Shown: positions 45,243 to 55,629 of the stretch, piece by piece | How positions within the stretch are numbered: the first letter of the stretch is position 1 | Layout of the letters: the number at the start of each line of letters is the position of its first letter | Source of the DNA: Rhizobium sp. JAB6 | GTDB lineage: Bacteria; Pseudomonadota; Alphaproteobacteria; Rhizobiales; Rhizobiaceae | Assembly: GCF_003024605.1 (NCBI RefSeq) | Contig: NZ_PYJQ01000001.1 | Location: forward strand, 777,001-841,000 | DNA: 64,000 nucleotides | Direction: 5' to 3' | Translations under genes and position numbers: made by a program | Notes under the pieces: model-generated | What the model saw: the letters and a program-made list of their open reading frames with translations, nothing else | Databases searched by the model: none | What the model was told of the DNA's origin: nothing

Positions 45243-46493
45243 CTACTTCTCCAGCGCCGCAACCACCTCGACATGTGAGGTCCAAAGGAATTGGTCGATC
45301 GGCGTCACCCGCGTAATGCGATAGCCGCCCTCGACCAGAATAGAGAGGTCGCGGGCAAGCGTCAGCGGGTTGCAGGAGACGGCGACGATCTTCTTGACCT
45401 GTGAGCGAGCCAGTTCCTTGCATTGGAATTCCGCGCCGGCCCGGGGCGGGTCGAAGACGACGGCGTCGTAGACCTTCAATTCCTGCGCCATCAAGGGCCG
45501 GCGGAAAAGATCGCGGCGCTCAACGCTGACGGGCTTCAGCCCCTGCGTGTTGCGTGCGGCGTGATCCAAAGCGGCAAGCGGCTTGGCTTCACCTTCCACC
45601 GCATGCACGCGTCCGATCCGCGCCAGGCGAAGGGTGAACGTACCGCTGCCGGCGAAGAGATCGGCAACGCGTTTTGCCTTGCCGACATGGCTGGCTACCA
45701 GTTCGGCCATGGCATCTTCGGCCTGCTTGGTCGCCTGCGTGAAGGCGCCCGGCGGCGGTGCGACCTGTACGCCACCGAAATCGATCATCGGCTTTACCGG
45801 TTCGACCAGGATCTCGCCGTTCAGCGAAACGCGGGCGATGCCGCGAAGCGACAGCACGGTTTCGATGGTGCTGCGGCGCTGCTTGTCCGATAGCGACTTG
45901 ATGCCGTCGACGGCGAGGTCGAGGCCGGTCTGCGTCTCCAATACGGAGATGCGGAAGGCTTCGGCATTGACGGCCATTGCCGCAGCGATCGTCTTGATCG
46001 CCGGCAGGCGGGCCATAATGCCGGTCGAAGCGATGGGACACTCCTCGATTGCAACGATGTGGTGACTTTCGGCTTGGTTGAAGCCGATCAGCATATCTTT
46101 TTCGGTCTTGCGCGCGGCGAAAACGACTCGCCGCCGCTCGCCGGGGTGCGCAGCGACAATATCGTCCACGTCGGGCGTCAGCCCCTTCGACCGCAGCGCG
46201 TCTATGACGAGCTGGCGCTTGAAGGCGCGATAGGGCCCATCGGCATAATGCTGCAGGCTGCAGCCGCCGCAGGTACCGTTGACGCCATGCGGGCCGAAGT
46301 GTCGACAGGGTGGTTCCTGCCGGTCCGGCGAGGCCGACGCGACCGACATCAGCGTGCCCTGGCTCTTTACTCGTGCGATGGCGACGTTTTCGCCCGGTAG
46401 CGTGAAGGGGACGTAGATCGGGCCATCGGCGCCCTGCGCGATGCCGTCGCCCTGGGCGCCGAGCTTCTGGATGGTAACGGTTTCGGTGCTCAT
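45243..46493 (-). CDS. Class I SAM-dependent RNA methyltransferase (RlmD/TrmA-like)
   Basis: A 416-residue 5-methyluridine-type methyltransferase. An N-terminal TRAM domain (QKLGAQGDGIAQGADGPIYVPFTLPGE in parts, 5-40) and a Cys cluster for an Fe-S site (CRHFGPHGVNGTCGGCSLQHY, about 60-80) precede the SAM domain (VADLFAGSGTFTLRLA; DAVVFDPPRAGAE) and the catalytic AVSCNPLTLARDL. Such enzymes methylate U54 of tRNA or U747/U1939 of 23S rRNA; the target cannot be fixed. The start at 46493 overlaps the tlyA stop as ATGA, so the two genes are translationally coupled. Confidence 0.9.
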   Translation of the reverse strand: MSTETVTIQKLGAQGDGIAQGADGPIYVPFTLPGENVAIARVKSQGTLMSVASASPDRQEPPCRHFGPHGVNGTCGGCSLQHYADGPYRAFKRQLVIDALRSKGLTPDVDDIVAAHPGERRRVVFAARKTEKDMLIGFNQAESHHIVAIEECPIASTGIMARLPAIKTIAAAMAVNAEAFRISVLETQTGLDLAVDGIKSLSDKQRRSTIETVLSLRGIARVSLNGEILVEPVKPMIDFGGVQVAPPPGAFTQATKQAEDAMAELVASHVGKAKRVADLFAGSGTFTLRLARIGRVHAVEGEAKPLAALDHAARNTQGLKPVSVERRDLFRRPLMAQELKVYDAVVFDPPRAGAEFQCKELARSQVKKIVAVSCNPLTLARDLSILVEGGYRITRVTPIDQFLWTSHVEVVAALEK

Positions 46494-47230
46494 GGCTTGA
46501 TCCCTGCGAGAAGAAATTCCTGATTGCCGTCGCCGCCTGCGATCGGCGAGGTGATGAGGCCGAGGCTTTGCCAGCCCATGTCTTCGGTGAACCAACGCTC
46601 GAGCTCGGCCGCCACGGCCGGAGCGGAGGAGGGGTCCTTCAAAAGCCCGGCCTTGCCGATGGCATCGCGACCCGCCTCGAATTGCGGTTTTACGAGCAGA
46701 GCCGCCCGCGCACCGGGTTCGGCAAGCACAAGCGCCGGCGCCAGAGCCAGCTTGAGCGAAATGAACGAGACATCGGAAACGACGAACGAGATGGGTTCGC
46801 CTATGTCCTCTGCGGTCAGGTTGCGCGCATTCAGCCCTTCGATATTGGTCACGCGCGGATCGGCTTCTACGCGCGGATGCATCTGGTCGTGGCCCACGTC
46901 GATCGCCGTGACGTGGGCAGCACCTCGCTCAAGCAGCACCTCGGTGAAACCACCCGTCGATGCGCCGACGTCGAGACAATGCTGTCCGCGCGGATCGAGC
47001 CCGAAATGGTCGAGTGCTGCCACCAGCTTCAACGCCGCGCGCGAGACGTAATCCTGCGCGGGATCGTCGATACGGATCTGCGCGTCTTCGGTGAAGAGTG
47101 CGCCGGGCTTCGTCACGATCCTGCCATTCACGGTCACCGTGCCGCGCTGGATCGCATCGCGAGCGCGGGAGCGGCTGGCGAAGAGCGAAAGGGTGACGAG
47201 AAGCTGGTCGAGGCGTTGTGGTTCGGACAT
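46490..47230 (-). CDS. tlyA: TlyA family rRNA 2'-O-methyltransferase
   Basis: A 246-residue protein with an N-terminal S4 RNA-binding domain (RLDQLLVTLSLFASRSRARDAIQRGTV in parts) and a FtsJ-like methyltransferase domain (HCLDVGASTGGFTEVLLERGA; FVVSDVSFISLKLALAP). TlyA methylates ribose 2'-O groups of 16S and 23S rRNA in mycobacteria; the short rhizobial form probably acts on rRNA as well. It is the first gene of a pair with the m5U methyltransferase, overlapping by ATGA, and is divergent from the DUF4424 gene. Confidence 0.92.
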   Translation of the reverse strand: MSEPQRLDQLLVTLSLFASRSRARDAIQRGTVTVNGRIVTKPGALFTEDAQIRIDDPAQDYVSRAALKLVAALDHFGLDPRGQHCLDVGASTGGFTEVLLERGAAHVTAIDVGHDQMHPRVEADPRVTNIEGLNARNLTAEDIGEPISFVVSDVSFISLKLALAPALVLAEPGARAALLVKPQFEAGRDAIGKAGLLKDPSSAPAVAAELERWFTEDMGWQSLGLITSPIAGGDGNQEFLLAGIKP

Positions 47231-47341
47231 GGGCTGTCCATGCCGGTCAATGGGCTGTGTTGCAAGCCTTTTATGCTGATATCGGCGTTGACGCGGGATC
47301 GCGACAGGCGATAATCGCCGACATCAACGGTGGGGGGCATC

Positions 47342-48349
47342 ATGCGAAAGATCTGTGGCTATGCAGCGTTGCTGGCGATGATCGCCGTTCCGGCTATGGC
47401 AAATGATACGATGGCCGAGCTGAAGACCGGCGGGCTCGCCTATGTCCGCACCGGCGATATCAGCATGGATCAGGAAAAGCTGTTCATCTCGCAGACCGAA
47501 GTTCGCGTCGATTACGTGTTCGAAAATACCTCCGACAAGGATGTCGAAAGCGTCGTCGCCTTCCCGATGCCTGACATCAAGGGCGACATAGACAACATGG
47601 TCGATACAGGAAATGTAGATTCCGATAATTTCCTCGGCTTCACCGTTACGCAGGATGGCAAGGCCATCACCCCGACCCTGCAGCAGCGCGTATCGGTTGC
47701 CGGGGTCGACATGACGGATGAATTGAAGGCCCATGGCGTACCCTTGCTGCCGCTGAGCAAGGCGGCCATGGAAGCCGTCGCCAAGCTGCCCGTCGATGTC
47801 CTCGAGGACTGGACAGCCCGGGGTTTGATCGCCGATGACGAATACGACAATGACGGCCAGGGTATGAAGCATCATCCGACGCCGATGTGGACGCTGCATA
47901 CGACTTACTGGTGGCGCACGAAATTTCCGGCAAAGGCGAAGATTGCGGTCGAGCATCGCTACAAGCCAAGCGTCGGCGGCACGGTCGCCATCACTTTTGC
48001 CGGCGACGAAGATTACCAGAAGCGGCAGTTGCAGGCCTATCGCGGCAAATATTGCCTCGACGAGACTTTTCTGAAGACGGCGGCCAAGCTTGCCGCTGCT
48101 GCCGATAAGGGCGGTCGCGGCTACACCGAGAGCTGGATCTCCTATGTGCTGACGACCGGCGTCAACTGGTCCGGCCCGATCAAGCATTTCGAATTGACGG
48201 TCGATAAAGGCAGTCCTGAAAACTACATCAGCTTCTGCGGCACGAATGTAAGAAAGACCGGCGCGACGACGTTCCAGATGACGGCGCAGGATTTCTATCC
48301 GGAGCACGATCTGGATATCTTGATTTTGACAGCGGCTACCGTGAACTAG
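47342..48349 (+). CDS. DUF4424 family exported protein
   Basis: A 335-residue protein with a signal peptide (MRKICGYAALLAMIAVPAMA-ND) and a beta-rich mature domain: TGGLAYVRTGDISMDQEKLFI in two pieces, RVDYVFENTSDKDVESVVAFPMPDI in parts, KIAVEHRYKPSVGG and LTTGVNWSGPIKHFELTVDKG. This is the DUF4424 pattern; function unknown, probably periplasmic. I use the ATG at 47342, close after a GGTGGGGGG tract, rather than the GTG at 47330. Confidence 0.88.
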   Translation: MRKICGYAALLAMIAVPAMANDTMAELKTGGLAYVRTGDISMDQEKLFISQTEVRVDYVFENTSDKDVESVVAFPMPDIKGDIDNMVDTGNVDSDNFLGFTVTQDGKAITPTLQQRVSVAGVDMTDELKAHGVPLLPLSKAAMEAVAKLPVDVLEDWTARGLIADDEYDNDGQGMKHHPTPMWTLHTTYWWRTKFPAKAKIAVEHRYKPSVGGTVAITFAGDEDYQKRQLQAYRGKYCLDETFLKTAAKLAAAADKGGRGYTESWISYVLTTGVNWSGPIKHFELTVDKGSPENYISFCGTNVRKTGATTFQMTAQDFYPEHDLDILILTAATVN

Positions 48350-48572
48350 TGGCGCGCAATTGCGTCCCAAATTAAATAAATTTAAAGCCCAAGCCTCTAC
48401 TCATGCCCGTGATTACGGCGATCCGTTTCAAGATCGCCGCCTGCCATGAAGGCTTCGCGCGTCAGCGTCCCAATCATGCCCCCTCCCTGAATTCTCCGAG
48501 CATGGCCGCGTCTCTCGTCGCGCGGTTCTATAAAAATGCTCGCCAGGACCTGCGCTCAGGAGGCGCCCGCTT

Positions 48573-50510
48573 ATGTCCGCGAAAAAGCTCTCTTTGAATG
48601 GCAAGCTTGCCATCACATTTACGGCCCTGATCGCCATTTTCGCCTGCGTTTCCGCATTCGTCTATTCCAAGGAAGAGGTTTCCGCCGGCGCCGCCGTCGA
48701 GCAGGAAAGATCGCAGCAGCTCGTCAGCCTGATCGATGATTCGCTGCAGGCCATGCTGGAACAGGCGGTCAACCTGCGCGGCTTTCTGCTTCTGCGCAGC
48801 GACAGCACCTATGGTGATATCTTCAACAATCGCGAGCGGATGCTGAAGAGCATCGCCGCCGCCAAGCAGGCGGCTGCCGATTCACCGGATCTGCTGCAGG
48901 CGATCGACAATATGCAGAAAGCGGCCGATCTCTATTTCCATCAGCTCGCGGAGCCGCAGGCCAAGGCGCGCAAGGAAACCGAGATGCCGCTCGACCAGAT
49001 CGTCAAGATCGGTCAGAACGAAACCAAGGGCCAGCTTGACGGTTTCCGCGATGCCGCGGCCAAGATCAAGCAAGCCGCCCGCGCCAAGGCAAGCAGTCTT
49101 GCAGCCATGCAGGGCGATGCCAATGGCGATCTGCGCTTGACCCTCATCCTCGGCGGCATCTTCGCGTCGCTTGCCGCCGCAGTGCTTGCATGGCTGCTGT
49201 CGCGCATCATCGTGCGCCCCATCGTCGGCATGACGGCGGCCATGGGTCGTCTGGCAAATGGTGAGCATGACATCGAAGTTCCGGCTGTCGGCCGCGGCGA
49301 TGAAATCGGCCGCATGGCGGATGCCGTCCTCGTCTTCAAGCAAGCCGGTATCGAGAAGCTGCGCCTCGCCGGCGAGACCGAGCGCATGCGCAACGACGCC
49401 GAACGCCAGCGCCTGATGAATGATGAGCAGAAGGCGCGTGAAGAAGGCGAAATCCGTTTCGCCATGGAAGCGCTCGCCGGCGGCCTCGCGGCCCTGTCGT
49501 CGGGCAATGTCGCAACGCGTCTGAACGACAGCTTCGCGCCGCAGTTCGACAGCGTCCGCGCCGATTTCAATCATGCGGTCGAAAAGCTTGAAGCGGCCCT
49601 GCGGTCCGTCGGGCAAAATGCTTCCGCCATCAATGCCGGTGCTGACGAAATCCGCTCGGCCGCCGACGACCTGGCACATCGCACGGAACAGCAGGCCGCC
49701 GCCGTCGAGGAGACTGCCGCAGCCCTGGAGCAGGTCACGACGACCGTTCGCGACTCCGCCAAGCGGGCCGAGGATGTCGGCCACCTCGTCGAACGCGCTC
49801 GCCTCGGTGCGGAACGGTCCGGCGACGTGGTTCGCAAAGCCGTCGCGGCCATGCAGCAGATCGAAAAATCCTCGGGCGAGATCAGCAACATCATCAGCGT
49901 CATCGACGATATCGCGTTCCAGACCAACCTTCTGGCGCTGAATGCCGGCGTCGAGGCCGCACGTGCCGGAGATGCCGGCAAGGGCTTTGCTGTCGTTGCC
50001 CAGGAAGTGCGCGAGCTTGCCCAGCGCTCCGCCAATGCCGCCAAGGAAATCAAGTCGCTCATCACGACATCGAGCGATCAGGTCAATACCGGTGTGTCGC
50101 TGGTCGGCGAGACCGGCAAGGCGCTGGAACTGATCGTCTCGGAAGTGCAGGAAATCAACCGGCACATCGGCGCGATCGTCACCGCAACCCGCGAGCAGTC
50201 GACCGGCTTGCAGGAGATCAACACGGCGGTCAACAATATGGATCAGGGCACACAGAAGAATGCGGCCATGGTCGAGGAGCAGACGGCGGCCAGCCATGCG
50301 CTCGCGCGCGAGGCGGCGGCACTCAACGAGCTGCTTCAGCAATTCCGTCTCGGCAATGCCGCCAAGGCTGCACCCGCCAGGCCCGTTGCCGCGACGGGGC
50401 GCTCCAAGCCCGCAGCGTCTCCGGCTCGCGCCCTGGGCCGCACCATTGCCAAGGCTTTCGCCGGAAAGACGGGTGCTGCCGCCGCGCGGGATGATTGGGA
50501 AGAGTTCTGA
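48573..50510 (+). CDS. Methyl-accepting chemotaxis protein with CHASE3-like sensor and CheR pentapeptide
   Basis: A 645-residue chemoreceptor. An N-terminal helix ([21 protein letters not shown]) precedes a helical periplasmic CHASE3-like domain (about 30-185), a second helix ([19 protein letters not shown]), HAMP ([21 protein letters not shown]), and a signalling domain with [25 protein letters not shown] tip. The last residues are DDWEEF, matching the CheR/CheB-docking pentapeptide WxxF type. A flexible Ala/Pro linker (about 600-635) connects it. CAGGAGG lies well placed upstream. Ligand unknown. Confidence 0.95.
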   Translation: MSAKKLSLNGKLAITFTALIAIFACVSAFVYSKEEVSAGAAVEQERSQQLVSLIDDSLQAMLEQAVNLRGFLLLRSDSTYGDIFNNRERMLKSIAAAKQAAADSPDLLQAIDNMQKAADLYFHQLAEPQAKARKETEMPLDQIVKIGQNETKGQLDGFRDAAAKIKQAARAKASSLAAMQGDANGDLRLTLILGGIFASLAAAVLAWLLSRIIVRPIVGMTAAMGRLANGEHDIEVPAVGRGDEIGRMADAVLVFKQAGIEKLRLAGETERMRNDAERQRLMNDEQKAREEGEIRFAMEALAGGLAALSSGNVATRLNDSFAPQFDSVRADFNHAVEKLEAALRSVGQNASAINAGADEIRSAADDLAHRTEQQAAAVEETAAALEQVTTTVRDSAKRAEDVGHLVERARLGAERSGDVVRKAVAAMQQIEKSSGEISNIISVIDDIAFQTNLLALNAGVEAARAGDAGKGFAVVAQEVRELAQRSANAAKEIKSLITTSSDQVNTGVSLVGETGKALELIVSEVQEINRHIGAIVTATREQSTGLQEINTAVNNMDQGTQKNAAMVEEQTAASHALAREAAALNELLQQFRLGNAAKAAPARPVAATGRSKPAASPARALGRTIAKAFAGKTGAAAARDDWEEF

Positions 50511-50579
50511 TCGTCAGGCGGGGACTTCGTGGGCGCCCCGCGAAGCGCTTACCGCGAAAATGCCTTCATAGACCCATCG

Positions 50580-50616
50580 GCGGCCCGTCGCTTTTCAGGC
50601 GGGCCGCTTCGTTTTT
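50580..50616 (+). terminator. Rho-independent terminator after the chemoreceptor gene
   Basis: GCGGCCCG (50580-50587) pairs with CGGGCCGC (50600-50607), 12-nt loop, then TTCG and TTTTT (50612-50616). Confidence 0.88.
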
Positions 50617-50805
50617 CACCGCTTGCCTGAAAGCATCATTGTCCGCGAGCTGTGCGACTTGTGGGCAGCGCCACTTGCCGAGCTAAAATGAGGCGTATTC
50701 GAGATCCCTTATGGCAATCGGCATCATCCATAATGCGCTTGATGCCCGATATGCGGGAACCTGATGCGACTAGGCAGCCGTAAGAATGCCGCCTGATTTC
50801 GCGTC

Positions 50806-52722
50806 TTATCCGGCTGCCTCGACGATGCGGCCGCGGCCGAGTGCCCGGAATACCGTCTGGACGATGCCGGCGCGATCCAGGCCCGCCATGGCGTTCATAG
50901 CCTCGGGCTTGGCCTGTTCCATCCAGATATCAGGCATGACCAGCGAGCGGATTTTCAGGCCATTGTCGAGCAGGGCCTCATTGGCGAGGAACTGCATGAC
51001 CTGGCTGCCGAAGCCGCCGACCGAGCCTTCTTCGATAGTGATCAGGATCTCGTGATGGGCGGCAAGCTGGCGAATGAGATCGCGGTCGAGCGGCTTGGCA
51101 AAGCGCGCATCGGCGACGGTGGTCGACAGGCCGGCGGCATCGAGATCCTCGGCGGCAGCAAGGCTGTCGGCAAGACGCGTGCCGAAGGAGAGCAGGGCGA
51201 CCTTCGACCCCTGTTTGATGACGCGGCCCTTGCCGATCTCGAGGATCTGACCGCGCTCCGGAAGATCGACGCCGACGCCTTCACCGCGCGGATAGCGGAA
51301 GGAGATCGGGCCGAGATCATAGGCGGCGGCTGTGCGCACCATATGCTTGAGCTCCGCCTCGTCGGCCGCGGCCATGACGACGAAACCGGGCAAGGTGGCG
51401 AGGAATGCCGTGTCGAAGGAGCCGGCATGTGTCGGCCCATCGGCGCCGACGAAACCGGCACGGTCGATCGGGAAACGCACCGGCAGGCCCTGAATGGCCA
51501 CGTCGTGCACCACCTGGTCATAGGCGCGCTGCAGGAAGGTGGAATAAAGGGCGGCAAAGGGCTTGTAGCCTTCGGCGGCAAGGCCGGCGGCGAAGGTCAC
51601 GGCGTGCTGCTCGGCAATGCCGACGTCGAAACAGCGCTTCGGGAAGACCTCCTGCAGCTTGTCGAGGCCAGTGCCGTTCGGCATGGCGGCGGTGATGCCG
51701 ACGATCTTGTCGTCGAGCGTCGCTTCCTGCACCAAAGCGTCCGCAAAAACGCTTGTGTAGCTCGGCGCATTCGGTTTCACCTTCGTCTGCGCGCCGGTGA
51801 TGACATCGAACTTGTTGACCCCATGATATTTGTCGGCGGCCGCCTCGGCGGGCGGATAGCCCTTGCCCTTCTGCGTCACGACATGAATCAGCACCGGCCC
51901 CTGCGCATTGTCGCGCACGTTGCGCAGTACCGGCAGCAGATGCTCGAAGGAATGGCCGTCGATCGGGCCGATATGGTAGAAGCCCATCTCCTCGAACATG
52001 GTGCCGCCGGTCACATAACCCCGTGCGTGCTCGACTGCCCGGGTGATGGCGCGGTCGACTTTCTTGCCGAGATAGGCGGTCAGCTTCTTGCCGAAATCCC
52101 GGAAGCCCATATAGGTGCGGCCGGAGGCGAGGCGCGCGAGATAGGCGCTCATCGCTCCCGTCGGCGGGGCAATCGACATGTCGTTGTCGTTGAGGATGAC
52201 GATCAGCCGCGCATCGAGCGCGCCGGCGTTGTTCAGAGCTTCATAGGCCATGCCGGCCGACATGGCGCCGTCGCCGATGACGGCGATGACGCGGCGGTCG
52301 GTATTATCGAGTTCGGCGGCAACCGCCATGCCGAGGCCGGCGGAAATGGACGTGGACGAATGGGCGGCGCCGAAGGGATCATATTCGCTTTCGGCCCGGC
52401 GCGTGAAGCCGGAAAGACCGCCTTCCTGCCGCAGTGTGCGGATGCGGTCGCGACGCCCCGTCAGGATCTTGTGCGGGTAACACTGATGTCCGACGTCGAA
52501 GATCAGCCGATCGTTCGGCGTATTGAAGACGCTGTGGATCGCGATGGTCAGCTCGACCACGCCGAGGCCGGCGCCAAGATGTCCGCCGGTGCGCGATACC
52601 GCATCGATCATCTCGTCGCGGACTTCGCGGGCGAGCTGCGGCAATTCCCGGTCCTCCAGCTTTCGCAGGTCGGAAGGATATTGGACCCGGTCGAGCAGGG
52701 GCGTCTGTGGCATTTGTGTCAA
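50806..52722 (-). CDS. dxs: 1-deoxy-D-xylulose-5-phosphate synthase
   Basis: The thiamine-diphosphate enzyme that condenses pyruvate and glyceraldehyde-3-phosphate in the first MEP step, 638 residues, full size. It carries [19 protein letters not shown], the TPP-Mg site [32 protein letters not shown], the transketolase-type Glu in [18 protein letters not shown], and [17 protein letters not shown]. The start is probably the TTG at 52722, which has AGAGG 8 nt upstream; an ATG nine bases inside is the alternative. It follows the pirin gene, xseB and a deacetylase gene on the same strand; in E. coli, dxs also shares a locus with xseB. Confidence 0.97.
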   Translation of the reverse strand: MTQMPQTPLLDRVQYPSDLRKLEDRELPQLAREVRDEMIDAVSRTGGHLGAGLGVVELTIAIHSVFNTPNDRLIFDVGHQCYPHKILTGRRDRIRTLRQEGGLSGFTRRAESEYDPFGAAHSSTSISAGLGMAVAAELDNTDRRVIAVIGDGAMSAGMAYEALNNAGALDARLIVILNDNDMSIAPPTGAMSAYLARLASGRTYMGFRDFGKKLTAYLGKKVDRAITRAVEHARGYVTGGTMFEEMGFYHIGPIDGHSFEHLLPVLRNVRDNAQGPVLIHVVTQKGKGYPPAEAAADKYHGVNKFDVITGAQTKVKPNAPSYTSVFADALVQEATLDDKIVGITAAMPNGTGLDKLQEVFPKRCFDVGIAEQHAVTFAAGLAAEGYKPFAALYSTFLQRAYDQVVHDVAIQGLPVRFPIDRAGFVGADGPTHAGSFDTAFLATLPGFVVMAAADEAELKHMVRTAAAYDLGPISFRYPRGEGVGVDLPERGQILEIGKGRVIKQGSKVALLSFGTRLADSLAAAEDLDAAGLSTTVADARFAKPLDRDLIRQLAAHHEILITIEEGSVGGFGSQVMQFLANEALLDNGLKIRSLVMPDIWMEQAKPEAMNAMAGLDRAGIVQTVFRALGRGRIVEAAG

Positions 52723-52847
52723 GGCGGATGCCTCTTTCTTGCTATTCTTGGGCGGTTGAACGCCTTTACGTCAAAACAGATTGCGACAAAAGGCGCCGAA
52801 TTCAAGGTGCTCCCGAACAAGAAACATGTGGGAGTGTTATGAACCCG

Positions 52848-53771
52848 TTAGCCCTCCGGCAGGGGAATGAACTCTTCCTCGTCGCCCGGCACGATATCGA
52901 AGCGGCCCGTGCGCCATTCTTCCTTGGCCTTTTCGATGCGTTCCTTCGAGGACGAGACGAAATTCCACCAGATATAGCGCTTCGAATTGAGCGCTGCACC
53001 GCCAAAAAGCATGAAATGACAGCCTTTTTCGGCGGCCTCCAGCGTTATCGCGTCGCCCGGGCGGAAGACGAGGAGCTGATCCTGCTCGAAACGGTCGCCG
53101 GCGACGACGAGCGAACCGGAGAGAATATAGACCGCGCGTTCCTCATGCACTGCCCCAAAAGGAAACGTCGTGTTCGGCTGCAGTTGCAGATCGACGTAGA
53201 GTGTGTCGGAGAAGGATTTCACCGGCGACTTCAGGCCTTCGAAATTGCCGATCACCACGCGCCCGCTCACGCCGGCATCGGTAATGAGGGGCAATTCGTC
53301 CTTCTCCGTGTGTGCAAAGGAAGGATCGATCTCTTCCTTGTCGTCGGGCAGCGCCAGCCACGTCTGCAAGCCGGACATGGAAAACGGATGGTCGCGCAGG
53401 TTCTCCGGCGTGCGCTCGGAATGCACGATGCCGCGCCCGGCGGTCATCAGGTTGATGTCGCCGGGGCGGATCACCTTGGCCGTGCCGAGGCTGTCCATAT
53501 GGCGGATTTCGCCGTCGAACAGATAGGTGACGGTGGAAAGGCCGATATGCGGATGCGGACGAACGTCGAGTGCTTGGCCCGGCCGTAAAATGGCAGGACC
53601 CATGCGGTCGAAAAAGATGAACGGCCCCACCAGCCGCCGCCGGCTGCTCGGAAGTGCGCGCCGCACGGAGAAGCCGCCGAGGTCGCTGGTGCGCGGGATA
53701 ATCAGATTTTCAATCGCGTCACAGGCGAAGGCATCACCGGCCCGGGGATCGTTGCCTGGGAAAAAGGACAT
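52848..53771 (-). CDS. Pirin family protein
   Basis: A 307-residue bicupin pirin. The N-terminal cupin carries the metal ligands in VRPHPHIGLSTVTYLFDGEIRH-like sequence (in two parts) with GDINLMTAGRGIVHSE; a second cupin follows (PFGAVHEERAVYILSGSL). Pirins bind iron; some have quercetinase or regulator roles. AAAGGAGAG precedes the start at 53771. It lies between dxs and xseB on the same strand, with gaps of about 85-125 nt, so promoters of its own are possible. Confidence 0.92.
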   Translation of the reverse strand: MSFFPGNDPRAGDAFACDAIENLIIPRTSDLGGFSVRRALPSSRRRLVGPFIFFDRMGPAILRPGQALDVRPHPHIGLSTVTYLFDGEIRHMDSLGTAKVIRPGDINLMTAGRGIVHSERTPENLRDHPFSMSGLQTWLALPDDKEEIDPSFAHTEKDELPLITDAGVSGRVVIGNFEGLKSPVKSFSDTLYVDLQLQPNTTFPFGAVHEERAVYILSGSLVVAGDRFEQDQLLVFRPGDAITLEAAEKGCHFMLFGGAALNSKRYIWWNFVSSSKERIEKAKEEWRTGRFDIVPGDEEEFIPLPEG

Positions 53772-53855
53772 ATCGGCTCTCCTTTCGGTTGGAGCACAAC
53801 CTACCGGGTTAACCTACCGGCAATGTCAACCAAACTCAAATTTTCCGGTTTCGTT

Positions 53856-54107
53856 TCAAGCGCCATCAAGCACTTCCGTGCCCTGCGGCTTGCCGGCTCG
53901 GTCGAGCCTGATCTTCTCGATGCGATTTTCCGCGGCCGAAAGCAGCGCCTCGCAATGCTTCTTCAGCGCTTCGCCACGTTCATAGATCGAAATGGATTCA
54001 TCGAGCGCCACATCGCCGCGCTCAAGCCGGGCGACGATGCTTTCAAGCTCCGCCACGGCCTTCTCGAAGGAATAGCCTGATACATCTGCCTTGGCGTTCT
54101 CGCTCAT
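53856..54107 (-). CDS. xseB: Exodeoxyribonuclease VII small subunit
   Basis: The 83-residue small subunit that coats the large XseA chain of exonuclease VII, which degrades single-stranded DNA. The family core is [35 protein letters not shown] (in parts), a two-helix hairpin. The ATG at 54107 has GAGAGGT 7 nt upstream; the TTG at 54113 overlaps the deacetylase stop. Coupled to the upstream deacetylase gene. xseA is not in this window. Confidence 0.94.
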   Translation of the reverse strand: MSENAKADVSGYSFEKAVAELESIVARLERGDVALDESISIYERGEALKKHCEALLSAAENRIEKIRLDRAGKPQGTEVLDGA

Positions 54108-54109
54108 CG

Positions 54110-55051
54110 TCAACCTCTCATCATGCGCAGAATATGCATCCCCGCCGACTCGGCGAGGCCTTCCAGATCATAGCCGCCTTCAAGCAGACTGACGACCCGG
54201 TTCTTGGCGCTGCGGTCGGCAACCTCGAGCAGCCGCCCCGTCGCCCAGTCGAAATCCTCGCCGGTCAGGTTCAATTGCGCCAGCGGATCGCGGTGATGGG
54301 CGTCGAAACCGGCCGAGATGATGATGAGATCGGGGCTGAAGTCAGCGAGCGCCGGCAGAATGCGCGATTTGAAGGCTTCGCGGAAATGATCGCCGCCCGT
54401 GTTGGGGGAGAGCGGTGCATTGACGATGGTATTATGGGTGCCGTTCTCGTCCTTTTTCCCCGTGCCGGGATAGAGCGGCATCTGATGGGTGGAGCAGAAG
54501 AGCACCGAGGGATCGTCCCAGAAAATATCCTGCGTGCCGTTGCCGTGGTGCACATCCCAGTCGACGATGGCGACGCGCTCGGCGCCGTGTGTCTTTTGCG
54601 CGTGGCGCGCGGCGATCGCGGCATTGTTGAAGAAACAGAAGCCCATGGCCTTGGTCTTCTCGGCATGGTGCCCGGGCGGGCGGGCTGCGACGAAGACATT
54701 GTCGGCGGCACCTGAGAAGACGTCGTCGACCGCCGCCATCGCGCCGCCGACGCCATGCATGATCGCCTGCAACGTCTTCGGGCTGGCATAGGTATCGGCT
54801 TCCAGCTGGCTGATCTCGCCGTCGTCGCCCTTGTCCGGCATCGAGCGCTGCACGAAATCCAGATGCTCTTCGGGATGGGCAAGCAGGACCGCATCCTCAT
54901 GCGCGGCAGGCGCTTTCCGCCGGTCCAGCCGCTCGAAGTTCGGATGCTCCAGCGCGATATTCAAGGATCGGAGCCGATCCGGCCGTTCGGGGTGACCTGC
55001 CGGAACGATGTGTTCAAGGAAGATCGGATGTTCGTAAAGACGTGTGCTCAT
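54110..55051 (-). CDS. Histone deacetylase-like (class II) amidohydrolase
   Basis: A 313-residue zinc-dependent deacetylase of the HDAC/acetylpolyamine amidohydrolase superfamily. It shows [22 protein letters not shown] (catalytic His pair), [14 protein letters not shown] (zinc Asp-x-His), [13 protein letters not shown] and the final [11 protein letters not shown]. In bacteria such enzymes deacetylate polyamines, proteins or other acetamides; this substrate is unknown. Its stop is directly followed by xseB, so the two are probably cotranscribed. Confidence 0.92.
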   Translation of the reverse strand: MSTRLYEHPIFLEHIVPAGHPERPDRLRSLNIALEHPNFERLDRRKAPAAHEDAVLLAHPEEHLDFVQRSMPDKGDDGEISQLEADTYASPKTLQAIMHGVGGAMAAVDDVFSGAADNVFVAARPPGHHAEKTKAMGFCFFNNAAIAARHAQKTHGAERVAIVDWDVHHGNGTQDIFWDDPSVLFCSTHQMPLYPGTGKKDENGTHNTIVNAPLSPNTGGDHFREAFKSRILPALADFSPDLIIISAGFDAHHRDPLAQLNLTGEDFDWATGRLLEVADRSAKNRVVSLLEGGYDLEGLAESAGMHILRMMRG

Positions 55052-55171
55052 GGGGCCAATCTATAAACGAGGTGTGACGCCTATTACAGGACATGGACCA
55101 TGTCACTACAATGTCAACAATCCATCTTAACCACTTTGGAATGGCGCCCGTTTACTTATCGAAGCGTGGTG

Positions 55172-55186
55172 TTAAGCTTTCATTAA
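55172..55186. promoter_or_regulatory. Candidate CtrA box ahead of the thioesterase gene
   Basis: TTAA-GCTTTCA-TTAA with the spacing of a full CtrA site, 33 nt before the ATG at 55220. The 168-nt divergent gap also holds a TTAACCAC half-site near 55126 and a small palindrome ACATGGACCATGT at 55091-55103. Confidence 0.45.
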
Positions 55187-55219
55187 GGTCAGTATGGCGT
55201 CGGCCAGGGTTATTGCGTC

Positions 55220-55621
55220 ATGGCGAGAGTAGAACGATCCGATGTCATCGAGGTAAGGGTGCCGCCGCGCGATGTCGACCGGCACGGTCAGATGTTTATC
55301 GCCTCCTATATCTCGCAGGCAGAGACGGCACTCTCGAACTTCTGGCGTACGCGGCCGCTGGTCGATGACGAGCCCGTCTATATCGCCAGGAAGGCGTCCT
55401 GTTCGCTGCACAGGGCCTTGCACTATGACGACCTTGCCCGCTACTCGATCAGTGTCAACAAGATCGGCGGCAAGTCGGTCGGTTTCGTCGTCGTGGTCGA
55501 AACCGGCAACGAACTGGCGGCGGAAGTGGAAATCCTCTGGCTCGCGGTGCGCGGCGACGAGCATGATCCCGTGCCGCTGCCGGAAGACACGCGCGACTGG
55601 CTCTATAAATATCTGGCTTGA
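55220..55621 (+). CDS. Hotdog-fold (4HBT-like) thioesterase
   Basis: A 133-residue single-domain hotdog protein, probably an acyl-CoA thioesterase. The characteristic RDVDRHGQMFIASYISQAETAL (in parts) holds the Asp-x-x-x-Gly-H motif of the 4-hydroxybenzoyl-CoA thioesterase family, and RKASCSLHRALHYDDLARYSI is the central strand region. The catalytic Asp is probably that of DVDRHG. Convergent to bioY. Substrate unknown. Confidence 0.85.
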   Translation: MARVERSDVIEVRVPPRDVDRHGQMFIASYISQAETALSNFWRTRPLVDDEPVYIARKASCSLHRALHYDDLARYSISVNKIGGKSVGFVVVVETGNELAAEVEILWLAVRGDEHDPVPLPEDTRDWLYKYLA

Positions 55622-55629
55622 GCCTAATT

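Noticed and set aside
51052..52842. A 596-codon plus-strand open frame opposite dxs
   Set aside because: Fully antisense to dxs, no motif, no ribosome site.
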